Under the pieces are notes generated by a model. The model did no database searches. It was not told where the DNA came from and worked only from the letters and a program-made list of their open reading frames with translations. Position numbers and translations under genes: made by a program. Positions 8,028 to 16,568 of a DNA stretch of 64,000 nucleotides are shown in pieces (within the stretch, counting starts at the first letter, position 1; the number at the start of each line of letters is the position of its first letter). This DNA is from Haloparvum alkalitolerans (GTDB taxonomy: Archaea > Halobacteriota > Halobacteria > Halobacteriales > Haloferacaceae), in the NCBI RefSeq assembly GCF_050122995.1, contig NZ_JBNLIA010000002.1, forward strand, positions 62,001 through 126,000, written 5' to 3'.

Positions 8028-8777
8028 CTACCAGCCGGCGTCGATGTCGGCCGCGACCGCCTCGAGGATCTTCGCGGTCGTGTCGGCCACGACGCGCTCC
8101 ATCACGTCCGTGTCCGAGTTCGTCGGGTCGCCGAGGCCGCCGAGTTCGGTCACCTCGTCGAAGTACTCGTACGAACGCGTCTCGGGCATCTCGCGGGCCT
8201 CCTGCGGCTCCTTCTTCGACTCGCGGACGAGGTCGGGTCGGTACAGCTCCACGAAGCTCGTCTCGTGGTCGCCGGCGTGGCCCCATCCCTCGCCGAAGGC
8301 CTCCTCGAGGTCCTCGCGGGCGAAGTCCGTCCAGTGGACGAAGTGGACCGACAGCGCCGTCTCGCGGCCGAGCCGGTCGGCGGCCATCGCCAGCGGCTCC
8401 TTGTTGCCGCCGTGGGTGTTCAGGAACAGCAGGCGGTCGACGCCGTGGGCCGCCATCGACTCGCCGATCTCCACGACGACGTCGACGTACGTCTCCCGCG
8501 AGAGGGTGATCGTCCCCGGGAAGCGCATGTGGTGCTCGGAGTAGCCGAACGGGAGCGTGGGTAGGCGGAGCAACTCGAGACCGTGGTCGGGCGCCGCCTC
8601 GACCAGTTCCGCGGAGAGGTAGTCGGCCCGCAGGGTGTCCGTCGAGGTCGGCAGGTGCGTGGAGTGCTGCTCGATGCTTCCGGTGGGAAGCACCGCGAGG
8701 TCGCTCGTGGCGACCGCCTCGGCCGCCTCCTCCCACGTCATCGCGTACAGGTCCGCATCCGTCTCGGTCTCGGGCAT
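8028..8777 (-). CDS. Creatininase-family amidohydrolase
   Basis: A 249-residue protein with the creatininase metal-site motifs: LPTGSIEQHSTHLPTSTDT near residues 26-44, LFLNTHGGN near residues 113-121, and GHAGDHETSFVELYRP. In archaea this family includes ArfB, the formamide hydrolase acting early in F420/riboflavin synthesis, and also true creatininase-like amidohydrolases. Both use two metal ions held by these Glu, His and Asp residues. No cofactor gene is adjacent, so I leave the symbol blank. The start ATG at 8775-8777 gives MPETETDADLYAMTWEEA; an upstream frame extension lacks similarity. Confidence 0.82.
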   Translation of the reverse strand: MPETETDADLYAMTWEEAAEAVATSDLAVLPTGSIEQHSTHLPTSTDTLRADYLSAELVEAAPDHGLELLRLPTLPFGYSEHHMRFPGTITLSRETYVDVVVEIGESMAAHGVDRLLFLNTHGGNKEPLAMAADRLGRETALSVHFVHWTDFAREDLEEAFGEGWGHAGDHETSFVELYRPDLVRESKKEPQEAREMPETRSYEYFDEVTELGGLGDPTNSDTDVMERVVADTTAKILEAVAADIDAGW

Positions 8778-8894
8778 ACTCGGGGCTCCGCCGTCAGCGG
8801 CAAAGCGGTTGGGGTAGCGGTCGGTCACGCGAGGGGCCGCGCGAGGGGGCCGCGCGTGGCCCGCACAGCTCCGCCGACCATCCGACCGCGAGCG

Positions 8895-8900
8895 TTTAAG
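8895..8900 (+). promoter_or_regulatory. TATA-like box of the DUF192 gene
   Basis: TTTAAG sits 25-30 nt upstream of the GTG at 8925, the spacing expected when the transcript begins at or next to the start codon. It supports the GTG over upstream in-frame starts. Confidence 0.55.
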
Positions 8901-8924
8901 TCGGCCGCGAGCGACGGTGCGGTC

Positions 8925-9284
8925 GTGCGACTCGTCCACCGCTACGGCCCGCTGGAGGACCGGCAGGCCGACACGCTCGCGAGCGACGTGGAGACGGCGG
9001 ACACGACGCTCCAGCAGGCCCGCGGCCTGATGTTCCGGCGGTCGGTCCCGGACGGCTACGGCCTCGCGTTCCGGTTCGACGAGCCGCGGCCGCGGACGCT
9101 GCACATGCTGTTCGTCCCCTTCGCCATCGACGCGCTGTGGATCCGCGGCCCGGAGGTGGTCCACAAGAAGCGGCTCAGGCCGTTCGTGGGCGTCGGCCGC
9201 GCGAGCGCGGACCTCGTCGTGGAGCTCCCGGCGGGTGCGGCCGAGAACGTGGAACCGGGCGACATCGTGGAACTGGAGGAGTAG
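8925..9284 (+). CDS. DUF192-family protein
   Basis: A 119-residue protein with the DUF192 pattern: ARGLMFRRSVPDGYGLAFRF, then LHMLFVPFAIDALWI, then ADLVVELPAGAAENVEPGDIVEL. DUF192 proteins are small beta-barrel domains of unknown role, often exported in bacteria, but no signal peptide is seen here. The GTG start at 8925 is preferred because a TATA-like TTTAAG lies about 27 nt upstream; the longer frame back to 8583 overlaps the creatininase gene and looks like antisense reading. The end lies 25 nt from the convergent threonine synthase stop. Confidence 0.8.
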   Translation: MRLVHRYGPLEDRQADTLASDVETADTTLQQARGLMFRRSVPDGYGLAFRFDEPRPRTLHMLFVPFAIDALWIRGPEVVHKKRLRPFVGVGRASADLVVELPAGAAENVEPGDIVELEE

Positions 9285-9309
9285 CGCACCGCCCGAGCGC
9301 CCGCGCCCG

Positions 9310-10515
9310 CTACAGCCGGTCGCCCAACTCGTCGAGCGGCACCGTCTCGGCGTCGACCTCGTCGCCGGCGGCCGCGCCGACGGACTCCTTGAACCCCGAC
9401 CCGGTGGTGACGCAGACGACCGAGTCCTCGCTATCGAGCACGCCGTCGGCCGCGAGCCGGCGGGCGCCCGCCAGCGCCGTCGCGGAGGACGCCTCGACGG
9501 TGAGGCCGGCCTCGGCGGCGAGGCGGCGCTGTGCGTCCAGGATCTCCTCGTCTTCGACCGCGACAGCGCCGCCGCCCGTCTCGCGGGCGCCGTGCAGCGC
9601 GCGCGTCCCGCTCGGGGGGTCCGGGTTGGCGATGGAGTAGGCGACCGTCTCGCCGCGCTCGACGCGCGTCACCGCCTCGCGGCCGTCGCGGTACGCCGCC
9701 GCGACCGGCGCGCAGGCGGCCGCCTGCACCAGATAGAGCCGCGGCGTCGCCGCCTCGTCGAGCAGGCCGGCGGCGCGAAGTTCCAGCAGGGCCTTGTACG
9801 CGCCGCTGGCGTGGCCGCCCGAGGAGGTCGGCAGGACGATCGCGTCCGGGACCGCGCCGGTCCGCGCGCGGTGTTGCGTGAGCGCCTCCAGCGCGGTGGT
9901 CTTCTGTCCGGCGACGCGGCCGGGCGTGTCGGAGTTGACGAACCGGACGCCGCGCTCGGGACCGATCTCGAGCGCGTCGTAGTAGAGCCGGCCGTAGTCC
10001 CCCTCGACGCGGACGATCCGGGGCTCGTACCGGGCGATGTTGCCGAGCCGCTCCGCGGAGATGTCCGCGGGGACGCAGACCACGCAGTCGAGGCCCGCCG
10101 CCGCGGCCCCCGCCGCGGTCGACATCGCCATGTTGCCGTGCGAGACGGTGCCCACCGCGTCGGCGCCCTCCGCGAGCGCGAGCTCGATCCCCACCGCCGT
10201 GCCGCGGTCCTTGAACGAGCCGGTCGGGTTCAGCCCCTCGTCCTTGACGAACGTGCGAACGCCCGCGTACTCGTCCAGCGTCGGCGTGCGCACGAGCGGC
10301 GTTCCGCCGGCGGCCGCCCCCACGCCCGCCGCGGGCGGGTCGACCGGCAGGAGGTCCGCGAAGGCCCACGCGCGGGCGTCCAGCGAGCCGGGCCACTCGA
10401 GGGCCGCGAGCGCCTCCGGGTCCGTCTCGAACCACCGCGGCTCGCCGCACTCACACCGCGGCGCGGCCGGGGCCTCGACCGTCCGACCGCAGGCGTAACA
10501 GGAGAGGACAGGCAT
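9310..10515 (-). CDS. thrC: Threonine synthase (PLP fold-type II)
   Basis: A 401-residue PLP enzyme that converts O-phosphohomoserine to threonine. An N-terminal zinc ribbon (CYAC at about 6-9, CECG at 21-24) precedes the catalytic core, as in many archaeal threonine synthases. The PLP lysine is Lys102 in PTGSFKDRG; the cofactor phosphate loop is TSSGGHASGAY, and SHGNMAMSTA corresponds to the conserved substrate loop. Length fits. The family is close to threonine dehydratase and cysteate synthase, so substrate identity is probable rather than proven. No other threonine genes are adjacent. Confidence 0.85.
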   Translation of the reverse strand: MPVLSCYACGRTVEAPAAPRCECGEPRWFETDPEALAALEWPGSLDARAWAFADLLPVDPPAAGVGAAAGGTPLVRTPTLDEYAGVRTFVKDEGLNPTGSFKDRGTAVGIELALAEGADAVGTVSHGNMAMSTAAGAAAAGLDCVVCVPADISAERLGNIARYEPRIVRVEGDYGRLYYDALEIGPERGVRFVNSDTPGRVAGQKTTALEALTQHRARTGAVPDAIVLPTSSGGHASGAYKALLELRAAGLLDEAATPRLYLVQAAACAPVAAAYRDGREAVTRVERGETVAYSIANPDPPSGTRALHGARETGGGAVAVEDEEILDAQRRLAAEAGLTVEASSATALAGARRLAADGVLDSEDSVVCVTTGSGFKESVGAAAGDEVDAETVPLDELGDRL

Positions 10516-10662
10516 GCCGGAGAGAGGTGCCGCCGGCGACTAAGCGATGGCGGTCGGGGGCCTCGGCCCGTGTCGGTGCGCAGCCCCCGAGCAGACCCAC
10601 GTTCGCAAGGGCCGCGGTGGAGGTGTGAAGGCGTCGACGAGGGGTCCGTCCGGTTCCGCGGT

Positions 10663-11247
10663 TCAGTCGCTCCCGTCGGTCTCGGCGGAGAACTCGAGTC
10701 GTCCGTCGAGGACGTGTGTTCGGTCGAGCAGTCCCGACCGAACGAGTTCGACGGTGTTCTCGACGACGACCCGCCGGCTTGACTCCGGCCATCGAATGAC
10801 CGGAAAGTTGATGAATACGGTCTCGTCGGCGAGCTCGCCGAACCGGTGGACTTCGACGACCGCAGCCCCGTCGTCCCGGTAGAGCGACACGGACGGGTGG
10901 GGTTCGGCGTCTCCCATGAACGGGCCCTCGAGCGAGAGCTGTGGCGGAGTGCCGTCACCGTCCGGTGCGACGAACCGCTGTGTGAGCGACTGCAGCTCGG
11001 TGTCCTCAGCGTGTGAAATCCACGTGTGGAAGTGCTCCGGCAGGGGGGAAAACCGAGGGTCGACGCCCACGACGGCGAGATCGCCACCGTCCCCGGGAAA
11101 CTCGAGATACTTCTCGTCGTCGCGGGGGTCGTCGCTGGTTTTCTCGACCGGATTCGTGTGTTCCGTTCGCGGTTCGACGGTGCTACAGCCCGCAGTGACG
11201 GCGGAGGCGGCGGTCAGCGCGGACACGAGGAGGGCGCGGCGACGCAT
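10663..11247 (-). CDS. Predicted lipoprotein of unknown function
   Basis: A 194-residue protein starting MRRRALLVSALTAASAVTAGC, a short signal peptide with a lipobox (AVTAGC) that would be lipidated on the Cys at about residue 20. An early Arg cluster may allow Tat export, but a full RRxFL motif is absent. The mature part is acidic and beta-rich and resembles no family I recognise. I chose the ATG at 11245-11247; a longer start at 11274 would place residues before the signal peptide. Base composition is noticeably less GC-rich than the neighbours, with few strongly biased third positions, which may mean relatively recent acquisition. Confidence 0.65.
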   Translation of the reverse strand: MRRRALLVSALTAASAVTAGCSTVEPRTEHTNPVEKTSDDPRDDEKYLEFPGDGGDLAVVGVDPRFSPLPEHFHTWISHAEDTELQSLTQRFVAPDGDGTPPQLSLEGPFMGDAEPHPSVSLYRDDGAAVVEVHRFGELADETVFINFPVIRWPESSRRVVVENTVELVRSGLLDRTHVLDGRLEFSAETDGSD

Positions 11248-11430
11248 GATTAGTGCGCATCCGGAGAGTGACAAAAAGATGTTGAAGCAGCTATCGCTTG
11301 CGGAACTGCCGGTCGTCGCCGAACTGCTGGAAGCGATCGAGAGACCGGTGGCCTGCGAACCGAGCGTGTCACGGGTGGACGTGAACGCTGCCGCCTCCCG
11401 CGAGTTCCGCCCGCACTCGGTCCCCGCCCC
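11248..11430. other. 183-nt gap with low-GC orphan reading frame
   Basis: The gap between the lipoprotein start and the scpA stop is locally AT-richer. A plus-strand frame from the ATG at 11279 begins MLKQLSLAELPVVAELLEA and stays open for about 40 residues before running antisense into scpA. It has no visible promoter and no family match I know. It may be a gene remnant or chance. Confidence 0.3.
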
Positions 11431-12465
11431 TCAGTCCGCGACCGCTTCCGCCTCGCCGGTCGCGGCGGTCGGGTCGCGGATCCAGAGGTCGCCGAAGAAC
11501 TCGTCCTGTCGGAGTTCGACCCCGCCGCGGTGGGCCAGGAACAGCAGCGCGAGGAACGTCATGAACGAGCGGCCGCCGGCGTCGGCGACCTCCGCGAACA
11601 GGACCTCCTCGCGGCCCTTGCCGTACTGCTCGTCCAGCGCGGCGCGCACGTCCTCGATGACCTCCTCGATGTCCTCGTCGTGTGTGCCGCCGGTGACCTC
11701 CTCCTGGGTCGGCTCGTGCTCCCCGCGGAACTCGTCGCCGGCGCGGTAGTCGACGGTCTGCGTGCCGCGGTCGTACCCCTGCGGCGACTCCGAGGTGTCG
11801 TACTCGCGGGAGTCCTTCCACCACGTGCCGCGCTCGGCGTCCCGGAGTTCGCGGACCAACTCGTCCAGCGTCTCCGGCGACCCGCGGGTGCTCTTGCGCT
11901 CCAGCCGGCGGTCCATCTCCGCCTCCAGCTCCGAGACGGGATCGAAGTCGGCGTCGGGCGCGGGCTCGCCGCCCTCCATGGCGGCCTGCCACGGCTCCTG
12001 GTCGGGCTCGTCGTCCCCGTCGTCTTCCGCCATCATCTCGTCGCCCTTCATCCGCAGGAGGACGCTGGCGTAGAACAGCGCCCGCCCGGAGGTCCGGAGG
12101 TCCGTCGCGTCCAGCTTCTCGAGGAACGCGTCGGTCACCTGCACGATGTCGATGTCCCACGGCTCGATCTCGCCCTCCTCCGCGAGCTGGACCAGCAGCT
12201 CCACCGGCTCCACCTCGCCGTCGTCCGCGGCGTCCGGGTGCTCGATGTCCGGGACGGCCCCGGAGTCGGAGCCCTCCCCTGCCTCGACCGACTCGCCCTC
12301 CGCGGCGCCGGTCGCCGAAGCGCCGTTCTCGGCGGCAGCGTTCTCGGCACCTCCGTTCTCCGTGGGGGTGCCGAAGGCGGGACCGGTCGCGTCGTCGGCC
12401 GCGTCGCCGTCGTCATCGTCGTCGCGGTCGGAGAGGCTCACGTCCGGGACGTAGCCGTCAGTCAT
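11431..12465 (-). CDS. scpA: Segregation and condensation protein A (ScpA kleisin)
   Basis: A 344-residue kleisin subunit that bridges the SMC head domains in the chromosome-organising complex. An acidic, low-complexity N-terminus of about 95 residues is followed by the ScpA N-terminal domain (VELLVQLAEEGEIEPWDIDIVQVTD and its continuation, SGRALFYASVLLRMK). A charged linker leads to the C-terminal winged-helix part (SFMTFLALLFLAHRGGVELRQ, DLWIRDP). Its ATG at 12463-12465 overlaps the smc stop by 8 nt, so the two are translationally coupled. The disordered acidic N-terminus is longer than in bacterial ScpA. No scpB is in the window. Confidence 0.9.
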   Translation of the reverse strand: MTDGYVPDVSLSDRDDDDDGDAADDATGPAFGTPTENGGAENAAAENGASATGAAEGESVEAGEGSDSGAVPDIEHPDAADDGEVEPVELLVQLAEEGEIEPWDIDIVQVTDAFLEKLDATDLRTSGRALFYASVLLRMKGDEMMAEDDGDDEPDQEPWQAAMEGGEPAPDADFDPVSELEAEMDRRLERKSTRGSPETLDELVRELRDAERGTWWKDSREYDTSESPQGYDRGTQTVDYRAGDEFRGEHEPTQEEVTGGTHDEDIEEVIEDVRAALDEQYGKGREEVLFAEVADAGGRSFMTFLALLFLAHRGGVELRQDEFFGDLWIRDPTAATGEAEAVAD

Positions 12466-15400
12466 CGGCCGGCACCTCCTCGCCCTCGTCGTCGCCGTCG
12501 CCGCCGAACTGCATCCCGGTGACGGCCGAGACGTTGTCGCCCTGCATCGTCACGCCGATGGCGCGGTCGGCCCGCTCCAGCAGCGCGGAGCGGTGCCCGA
12601 CGACGACGAACTGCGCCTCGTCGGAGAGCTCCTCGATCATCTCGCCGACGCGCTCGGCGTTGACCGCGTCGAGGAACGCGTCGATCTCGTCGAGCGCGTA
12701 GAACGGCGCCGGGTTGTGCCGCTGGATGGCGAAGATGAACGAGAGCGCGGTGAGCGACTTCTCGCCGCCGCTCATCGCGTCGAGCCGCTGGACCGGCTTG
12801 TCCGCTGGCTGGGCCTTCATCGTCAGCCCCTCCTCGAAGGGGTCCTCCGGGTTCTCTAAGACGAGTTCGCCCGTCCCCGCCGAGAGCCGCGAGAATATCT
12901 CCCGGAACTGCTCGTTGATCGAGTCGAACGCGTCCATGAACGTCTCCTTCTTCTGGGCCTCGTAGCTCTCGATGCGCTCCTCGATGGCGTCGCGCTCGGA
13001 GACGAGAGTGTCGCGGCGCTGCTGGAGGTCGTCCAGCTCCGCTTCCACCTCGTCGTACTCGTCGATGGCGAGCATGTTGACGGGTTCGAGCGCCTCCATC
13101 TTCCCCTCCAGCGTGGCGATCCGGCTCTCGACCTCGTCGTGGTCCGGGATCTCCTCGGGGTCGTACTCGCCGACCTGCGAGGCCAACTCGTCGACCTCCC
13201 ACTCCAGCCGGTCCTGTCTGTCCTGCAGGTCCGCGAGCGTCGACTCGACCGCGTTCACTCGCTCCGTCTGCTCGTCGCGGGACTCCTTCGCGTCCGCCAG
13301 GTCCTCGCGGAGCGCCTCGCGCTCCTCCTTCAGCTCCGCGAGCTCCTCCTCCAGGTCCGCGATGGCCTCGCGTTTCTCCTCCAGCAGCTCCCGCTTGTCC
13401 GCGATCCGGTCCTCGCAGTCGGCGATGGTCCCCTCGGCGTCCGCCTTCCGGTTCTGCGCCTTCTCGACCGTCTCGTGGAGGTCGTCGACCGCGTCCTCCG
13501 CGTACTCCTTCTCCAACTGGAGCTCGTTGAGCCGGCCGTCGAGCTTGCTCTGTCTGTCCTCGAGGTCGTCGATCTCCTCGCGGATCTCGTCGGCCCGGTC
13601 GGACAGCTCCGGGATCCGGGAGTCCGCCAGCTCGCTCTCGAGCTCGTCTATCTCGGCTTCCAGCTCCGCCTGTTCGGCGTTCAACTCCTCGATGGCGTCG
13701 TCGATCGCGGCCATCTCCTCGTCGACCGCCTCGCGCTCCTCGCGGAGCGCCTCGAGTTCGTCCTCGAGCTCCTCGATGCGGTCCTGCTGGTCCGCGAGGT
13801 CCGCCTCCGCGCGCTCGATGTCCGACTCGACCGAGCGCACGCGGTCGGCCGCGTCGCTCTTCCGCTCGCGGGCGTCGTCGATGTCCGACTCCAGCTCGCG
13901 GATCTCGGCGTCGAGCGCCTGGCGCTCGTCCTCCAGCTCCGAGATCTCCTCGGCGAGCCGCTCCAGCTTGCCGCCGCCCGACTTCGTGAACGAGAAGCGC
14001 GAACCGCCGCCGGAACCGCCGGTCATCGCGCCCGACTTCTCCACGAGGTCGCCCTCCAGCGTCACCATGCGGTAGTCGCCCATCAGGTCGCGGGCGGTCC
14101 GCATGTCCTCAACGACCAGCGTCGACCCGAGCACGTACGAGAAGATCGACTCGTACTCGCTGTCGTAGTCGACGAGGTTGCGCGCGAAGTCGACCACGCC
14201 GGGCATCGAGGGCTTCCGCGGCAGGCTCCGGTCGTCCATCTCCGTGATGGGGAGGAACGTCGCCCGGCCCGCGTTCCGGCTCTTGAGGTGGTCGATACAC
14301 GTCTCGCCGACGCCGTCGTCGTCCACGACGACGTTCGCGAGCCGACCGCCCGCGGCGGTCTCACACGCCTCCGCATACTCGGGGTCGACCGCGCCGAGTT
14401 CGCCGACCGCGCCGTGGACGCCGTCGACGCCGGCGTTCTTGATCGTCGTCACCGCGCGGGGCCAGGAGCTGTCGCCGCGCTGGTCGGCGTTCGCCTCCAG
14501 CTTCGCGTACTCGTTCTGCTTGCCACGCAGCGTCTCGTCGATCTCGTCGAGCCGCTCCTGCAGCTCCGCCTTCTCGGCGAACAGCTCCTCGACCGTCGAC
14601 TCGATCGTCTCGCGGTTGCGCTCCGCCTTGTCGAGTTCGCCCTTCAGCTCCGAGATCCGCGCCTTCAGGTCCGGGATCGCCTCGTGGGCCTCCTCCAGCT
14701 CGGTCTGGGCCTCGCTCACCGCGTTCGAGCGGCGGCGCGCCTCGTCGAGCAGGCGGTCCTTCTCGCGCTGCTCCTCGTTCTTCTCGGACTTGACGGCCTC
14801 CAGCCGCTCCTTCCGCTCGGCGAGGTCGGCCTTCAGCTCGTCGTACTGCGTGTCGATGCCGTCGATCTCCGCCTGCACGTCCGCGAGCTCGGACCGCTTG
14901 TCCGCGATCTCCGCCTTCACGGAGGCCTTCTCGACTTTGACCTCCTTGATGTCGCCCTCGAGGTCGTCGATCGTCTCCTGCTTGCGGTCGATCTGGACGA
15001 ACGCGTTCCGGCGCTCGGTCTCGGCCTCCTCGGCGCGCTCCTCCGCGTTCTCGATCTCGCCTTCGATGCGGGAGATGTCGCCTTTCACCTCCTCGATCTC
15101 GGACTTGATCGCGATCTGTTCGTCCTCGCCCTTGCTCTCGATCTCGTCGTTGAGTCGTGAGAGCTCCGTCTCCAGCCGGGTGACCTTCCCCTGCCGGGTG
15201 TCGAGTTCCTCCTGGAGCTCCGCGAGTTCGGCCTCCTTCTCGGCGATGTCGTCGGCGATCTCGCCGAGCGTCTCGCGCTTCTCCTCCAGCTCGGCCGCCT
15301 TGAGGTAGCCGCGGTACTGCTCGACCTCGTCGCGGTACTCCTGGTACTCCAGCGCGGTCTCGCGCTCGTCCGCGAGCCTGTCGAGGCGGTCCCGCTTCTC

Positions 15401-16048
15401 GCCGATCTTGAGGTCCGCCTCGCCGATCCGCTCCTCGACCGTCTCCATCTCCTCGAAGGCGGCCTCCTTCTTCGCGTCGAACTCCGCGACGCCGGCGATC
15501 TCGTCGATGATCCCCCGGCGCTGATACGGGGTCATGTTGATGATCTCGGTCACGTCGCCCTGCATGACGACGTTGTACCCCTCCGGCGTCACGCCGGCCT
15601 GCGCCAGCAGGTCCTGGATGTCCGAGAGGTTCACCGAGCGCTCGTTGAGGTAGTAGTAGGAGTAGTAGTTGTCCTCGGTGCGCTTGACGCGGCGCTTGAT
15701 GGTGATCTCGTCCACGTCGCCGACGTTCTCGGAGCCGGCCGCGGAGACGACCTGGCTCCGCTCGAGCGCACGGTCCTCGTTGTCGAGGATCACCGTGACG
15801 GAGGCCTCGCTCGGCCCCTCGACCTCACCGTCGCCCTCGTGGCCGGGGTTGTAGATCAGGTCGGTCAGCTTCTCGGCGCGGATCCCGCGGGTGCGTGCCA
15901 GTCCGAGCGCGAACAGCACCGCGTCGATGATGTTCGACTTGCCCGAGCCGTTCGGGCCGGTGACGACCGTGAAGTCCTCGTAGAAGGGGATCCTCGTCGT
16001 CCGCCCGAAGCTCTTGAACTTGTCCAGAACGACTTCCTTGATGTGCAT
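12458..16048 (-). CDS. smc: Chromosome segregation protein SMC
   Basis: A 1196-residue SMC ATPase that compacts and helps segregate the chromosome. The N-terminal head has Walker A GPNGSGKSN at about residues 31-39. Two long heptad-rich coiled-coil arms flank a hinge domain at roughly 515-670 (DGVHGAVGEL, YRMVTLEGDLVEKSGAMTGG). The C-terminal head carries the signature motif AMSGGEKSLTAL and Walker B with YALDEIDAFLDAVN. Length is typical. It sits in an operon after a small coiled-coil gene (27-nt gap) and overlaps scpA at its 3' end. The start MHIKEVVLDKFKSFG is standard. Confidence 0.96.
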   Translation of the reverse strand: MHIKEVVLDKFKSFGRTTRIPFYEDFTVVTGPNGSGKSNIIDAVLFALGLARTRGIRAEKLTDLIYNPGHEGDGEVEGPSEASVTVILDNEDRALERSQVVSAAGSENVGDVDEITIKRRVKRTEDNYYSYYYLNERSVNLSDIQDLLAQAGVTPEGYNVVMQGDVTEIINMTPYQRRGIIDEIAGVAEFDAKKEAAFEEMETVEERIGEADLKIGEKRDRLDRLADERETALEYQEYRDEVEQYRGYLKAAELEEKRETLGEIADDIAEKEAELAELQEELDTRQGKVTRLETELSRLNDEIESKGEDEQIAIKSEIEEVKGDISRIEGEIENAEERAEEAETERRNAFVQIDRKQETIDDLEGDIKEVKVEKASVKAEIADKRSELADVQAEIDGIDTQYDELKADLAERKERLEAVKSEKNEEQREKDRLLDEARRRSNAVSEAQTELEEAHEAIPDLKARISELKGELDKAERNRETIESTVEELFAEKAELQERLDEIDETLRGKQNEYAKLEANADQRGDSSWPRAVTTIKNAGVDGVHGAVGELGAVDPEYAEACETAAGGRLANVVVDDDGVGETCIDHLKSRNAGRATFLPITEMDDRSLPRKPSMPGVVDFARNLVDYDSEYESIFSYVLGSTLVVEDMRTARDLMGDYRMVTLEGDLVEKSGAMTGGSGGGSRFSFTKSGGGKLERLAEEISELEDERQALDAEIRELESDIDDARERKSDAADRVRSVESDIERAEADLADQQDRIEELEDELEALREEREAVDEEMAAIDDAIEELNAEQAELEAEIDELESELADSRIPELSDRADEIREEIDDLEDRQSKLDGRLNELQLEKEYAEDAVDDLHETVEKAQNRKADAEGTIADCEDRIADKRELLEEKREAIADLEEELAELKEEREALREDLADAKESRDEQTERVNAVESTLADLQDRQDRLEWEVDELASQVGEYDPEEIPDHDEVESRIATLEGKMEALEPVNMLAIDEYDEVEAELDDLQQRRDTLVSERDAIEERIESYEAQKKETFMDAFDSINEQFREIFSRLSAGTGELVLENPEDPFEEGLTMKAQPADKPVQRLDAMSGGEKSLTALSFIFAIQRHNPAPFYALDEIDAFLDAVNAERVGEMIEELSDEAQFVVVGHRSALLERADRAIGVTMQGDNVSAVTGMQFGGDGDDEGEEVPADD

Positions 16049-16075
16049 GCTGGCTGGCTGTGGGCGGCCCGCCGG

Positions 16076-16480
16076 TTACGCGACGATGATGTCGCCGTCC
16101 TCGGACTCGCCCTCGTCGGTCGCGTCTGCGTCCTCCGCGGCCTTACCCCCTTCGGCGTCGGCCGCGGCCCCGCCGTGGGCGCCGTCGGCGTCCGCCTCGC
16201 CGGTGGACTCGACGACCTCGACGCGGTCGTCGCTCTTCGTCGTGCGCTCGCTCGGGCCGGACTCGGCGGCCGTCGGTCCGGCCGCGGGCTGGTCCGTCTC
16301 CGACGCGGCCGGCTCGGCCGACGTAGTCGACGCGGCGGCCTCGCGTGCCTCGCGGGCCTCGGCGTCGTCCTCGAGCTGCCGGACGCGCTCTTTCATCTCC
16401 ACGAGCTCCTCCGTCAGCCCGTTGACCGCGGCCTGCAGCTCGGCGACCTGCCCCTCGAGTTCCTCGACCCGATTGCTCAT
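16076..16480 (-). CDS. Small coiled-coil acidic protein leading the smc-scpA operon
   Basis: A 134-residue protein starting MSNRVEELEGQVAELQAAV. Residues 1-45 form a clear heptad-repeat coiled coil ending in RVRQLEDDAEAREAREAA. The rest is an acidic, Ala/Thr/Ser-rich tail that is probably disordered and ends DGDIIVA. I do not recognise a named function. It lies 27 nt upstream of smc on the same strand with a TATA-like box upstream only of itself, so it is probably co-transcribed with smc and scpA and may act with them. The ATG at 16480 fits leaderless spacing; one at 16495 is too close to the TATA box. Confidence 0.7.
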   Translation of the reverse strand: MSNRVEELEGQVAELQAAVNGLTEELVEMKERVRQLEDDAEAREAREAAASTTSAEPAASETDQPAAGPTAAESGPSERTTKSDDRVEVVESTGEADADGAHGGAAADAEGGKAAEDADATDEGESEDGDIIVA

Positions 16481-16503
16481 GGGCGCACTGGTCACGGGAG
16501 CGG

Positions 16504-16509
16504 TATAAA
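16504..16509 (-). promoter_or_regulatory. TATA-like box of the coiled-coil-smc-scpA operon
   Basis: On the minus strand TTTATA lies about 24-29 nt before the ATG at 16480. No comparable box occurs in the 27-nt gap before smc, supporting a single promoter for the three genes. Confidence 0.55.
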
Positions 16510-16568
16510 TGTGTGTCAGACGGGCGTGTGACTGATTGGCACAGATGCGGGGGAAGCGCCCGGCGCGA

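Noticed and set aside
9235..10782. Long plus-strand reading frames opposite threonine synthase and similar antisense frames elsewhere (for example opposite smc, grpE and nuoL)
   Set aside because: They are antisense shadows typical of high-GC DNA. The opposite strand carries clear family motifs and normal codon pattern, while these frames do not resemble any protein.
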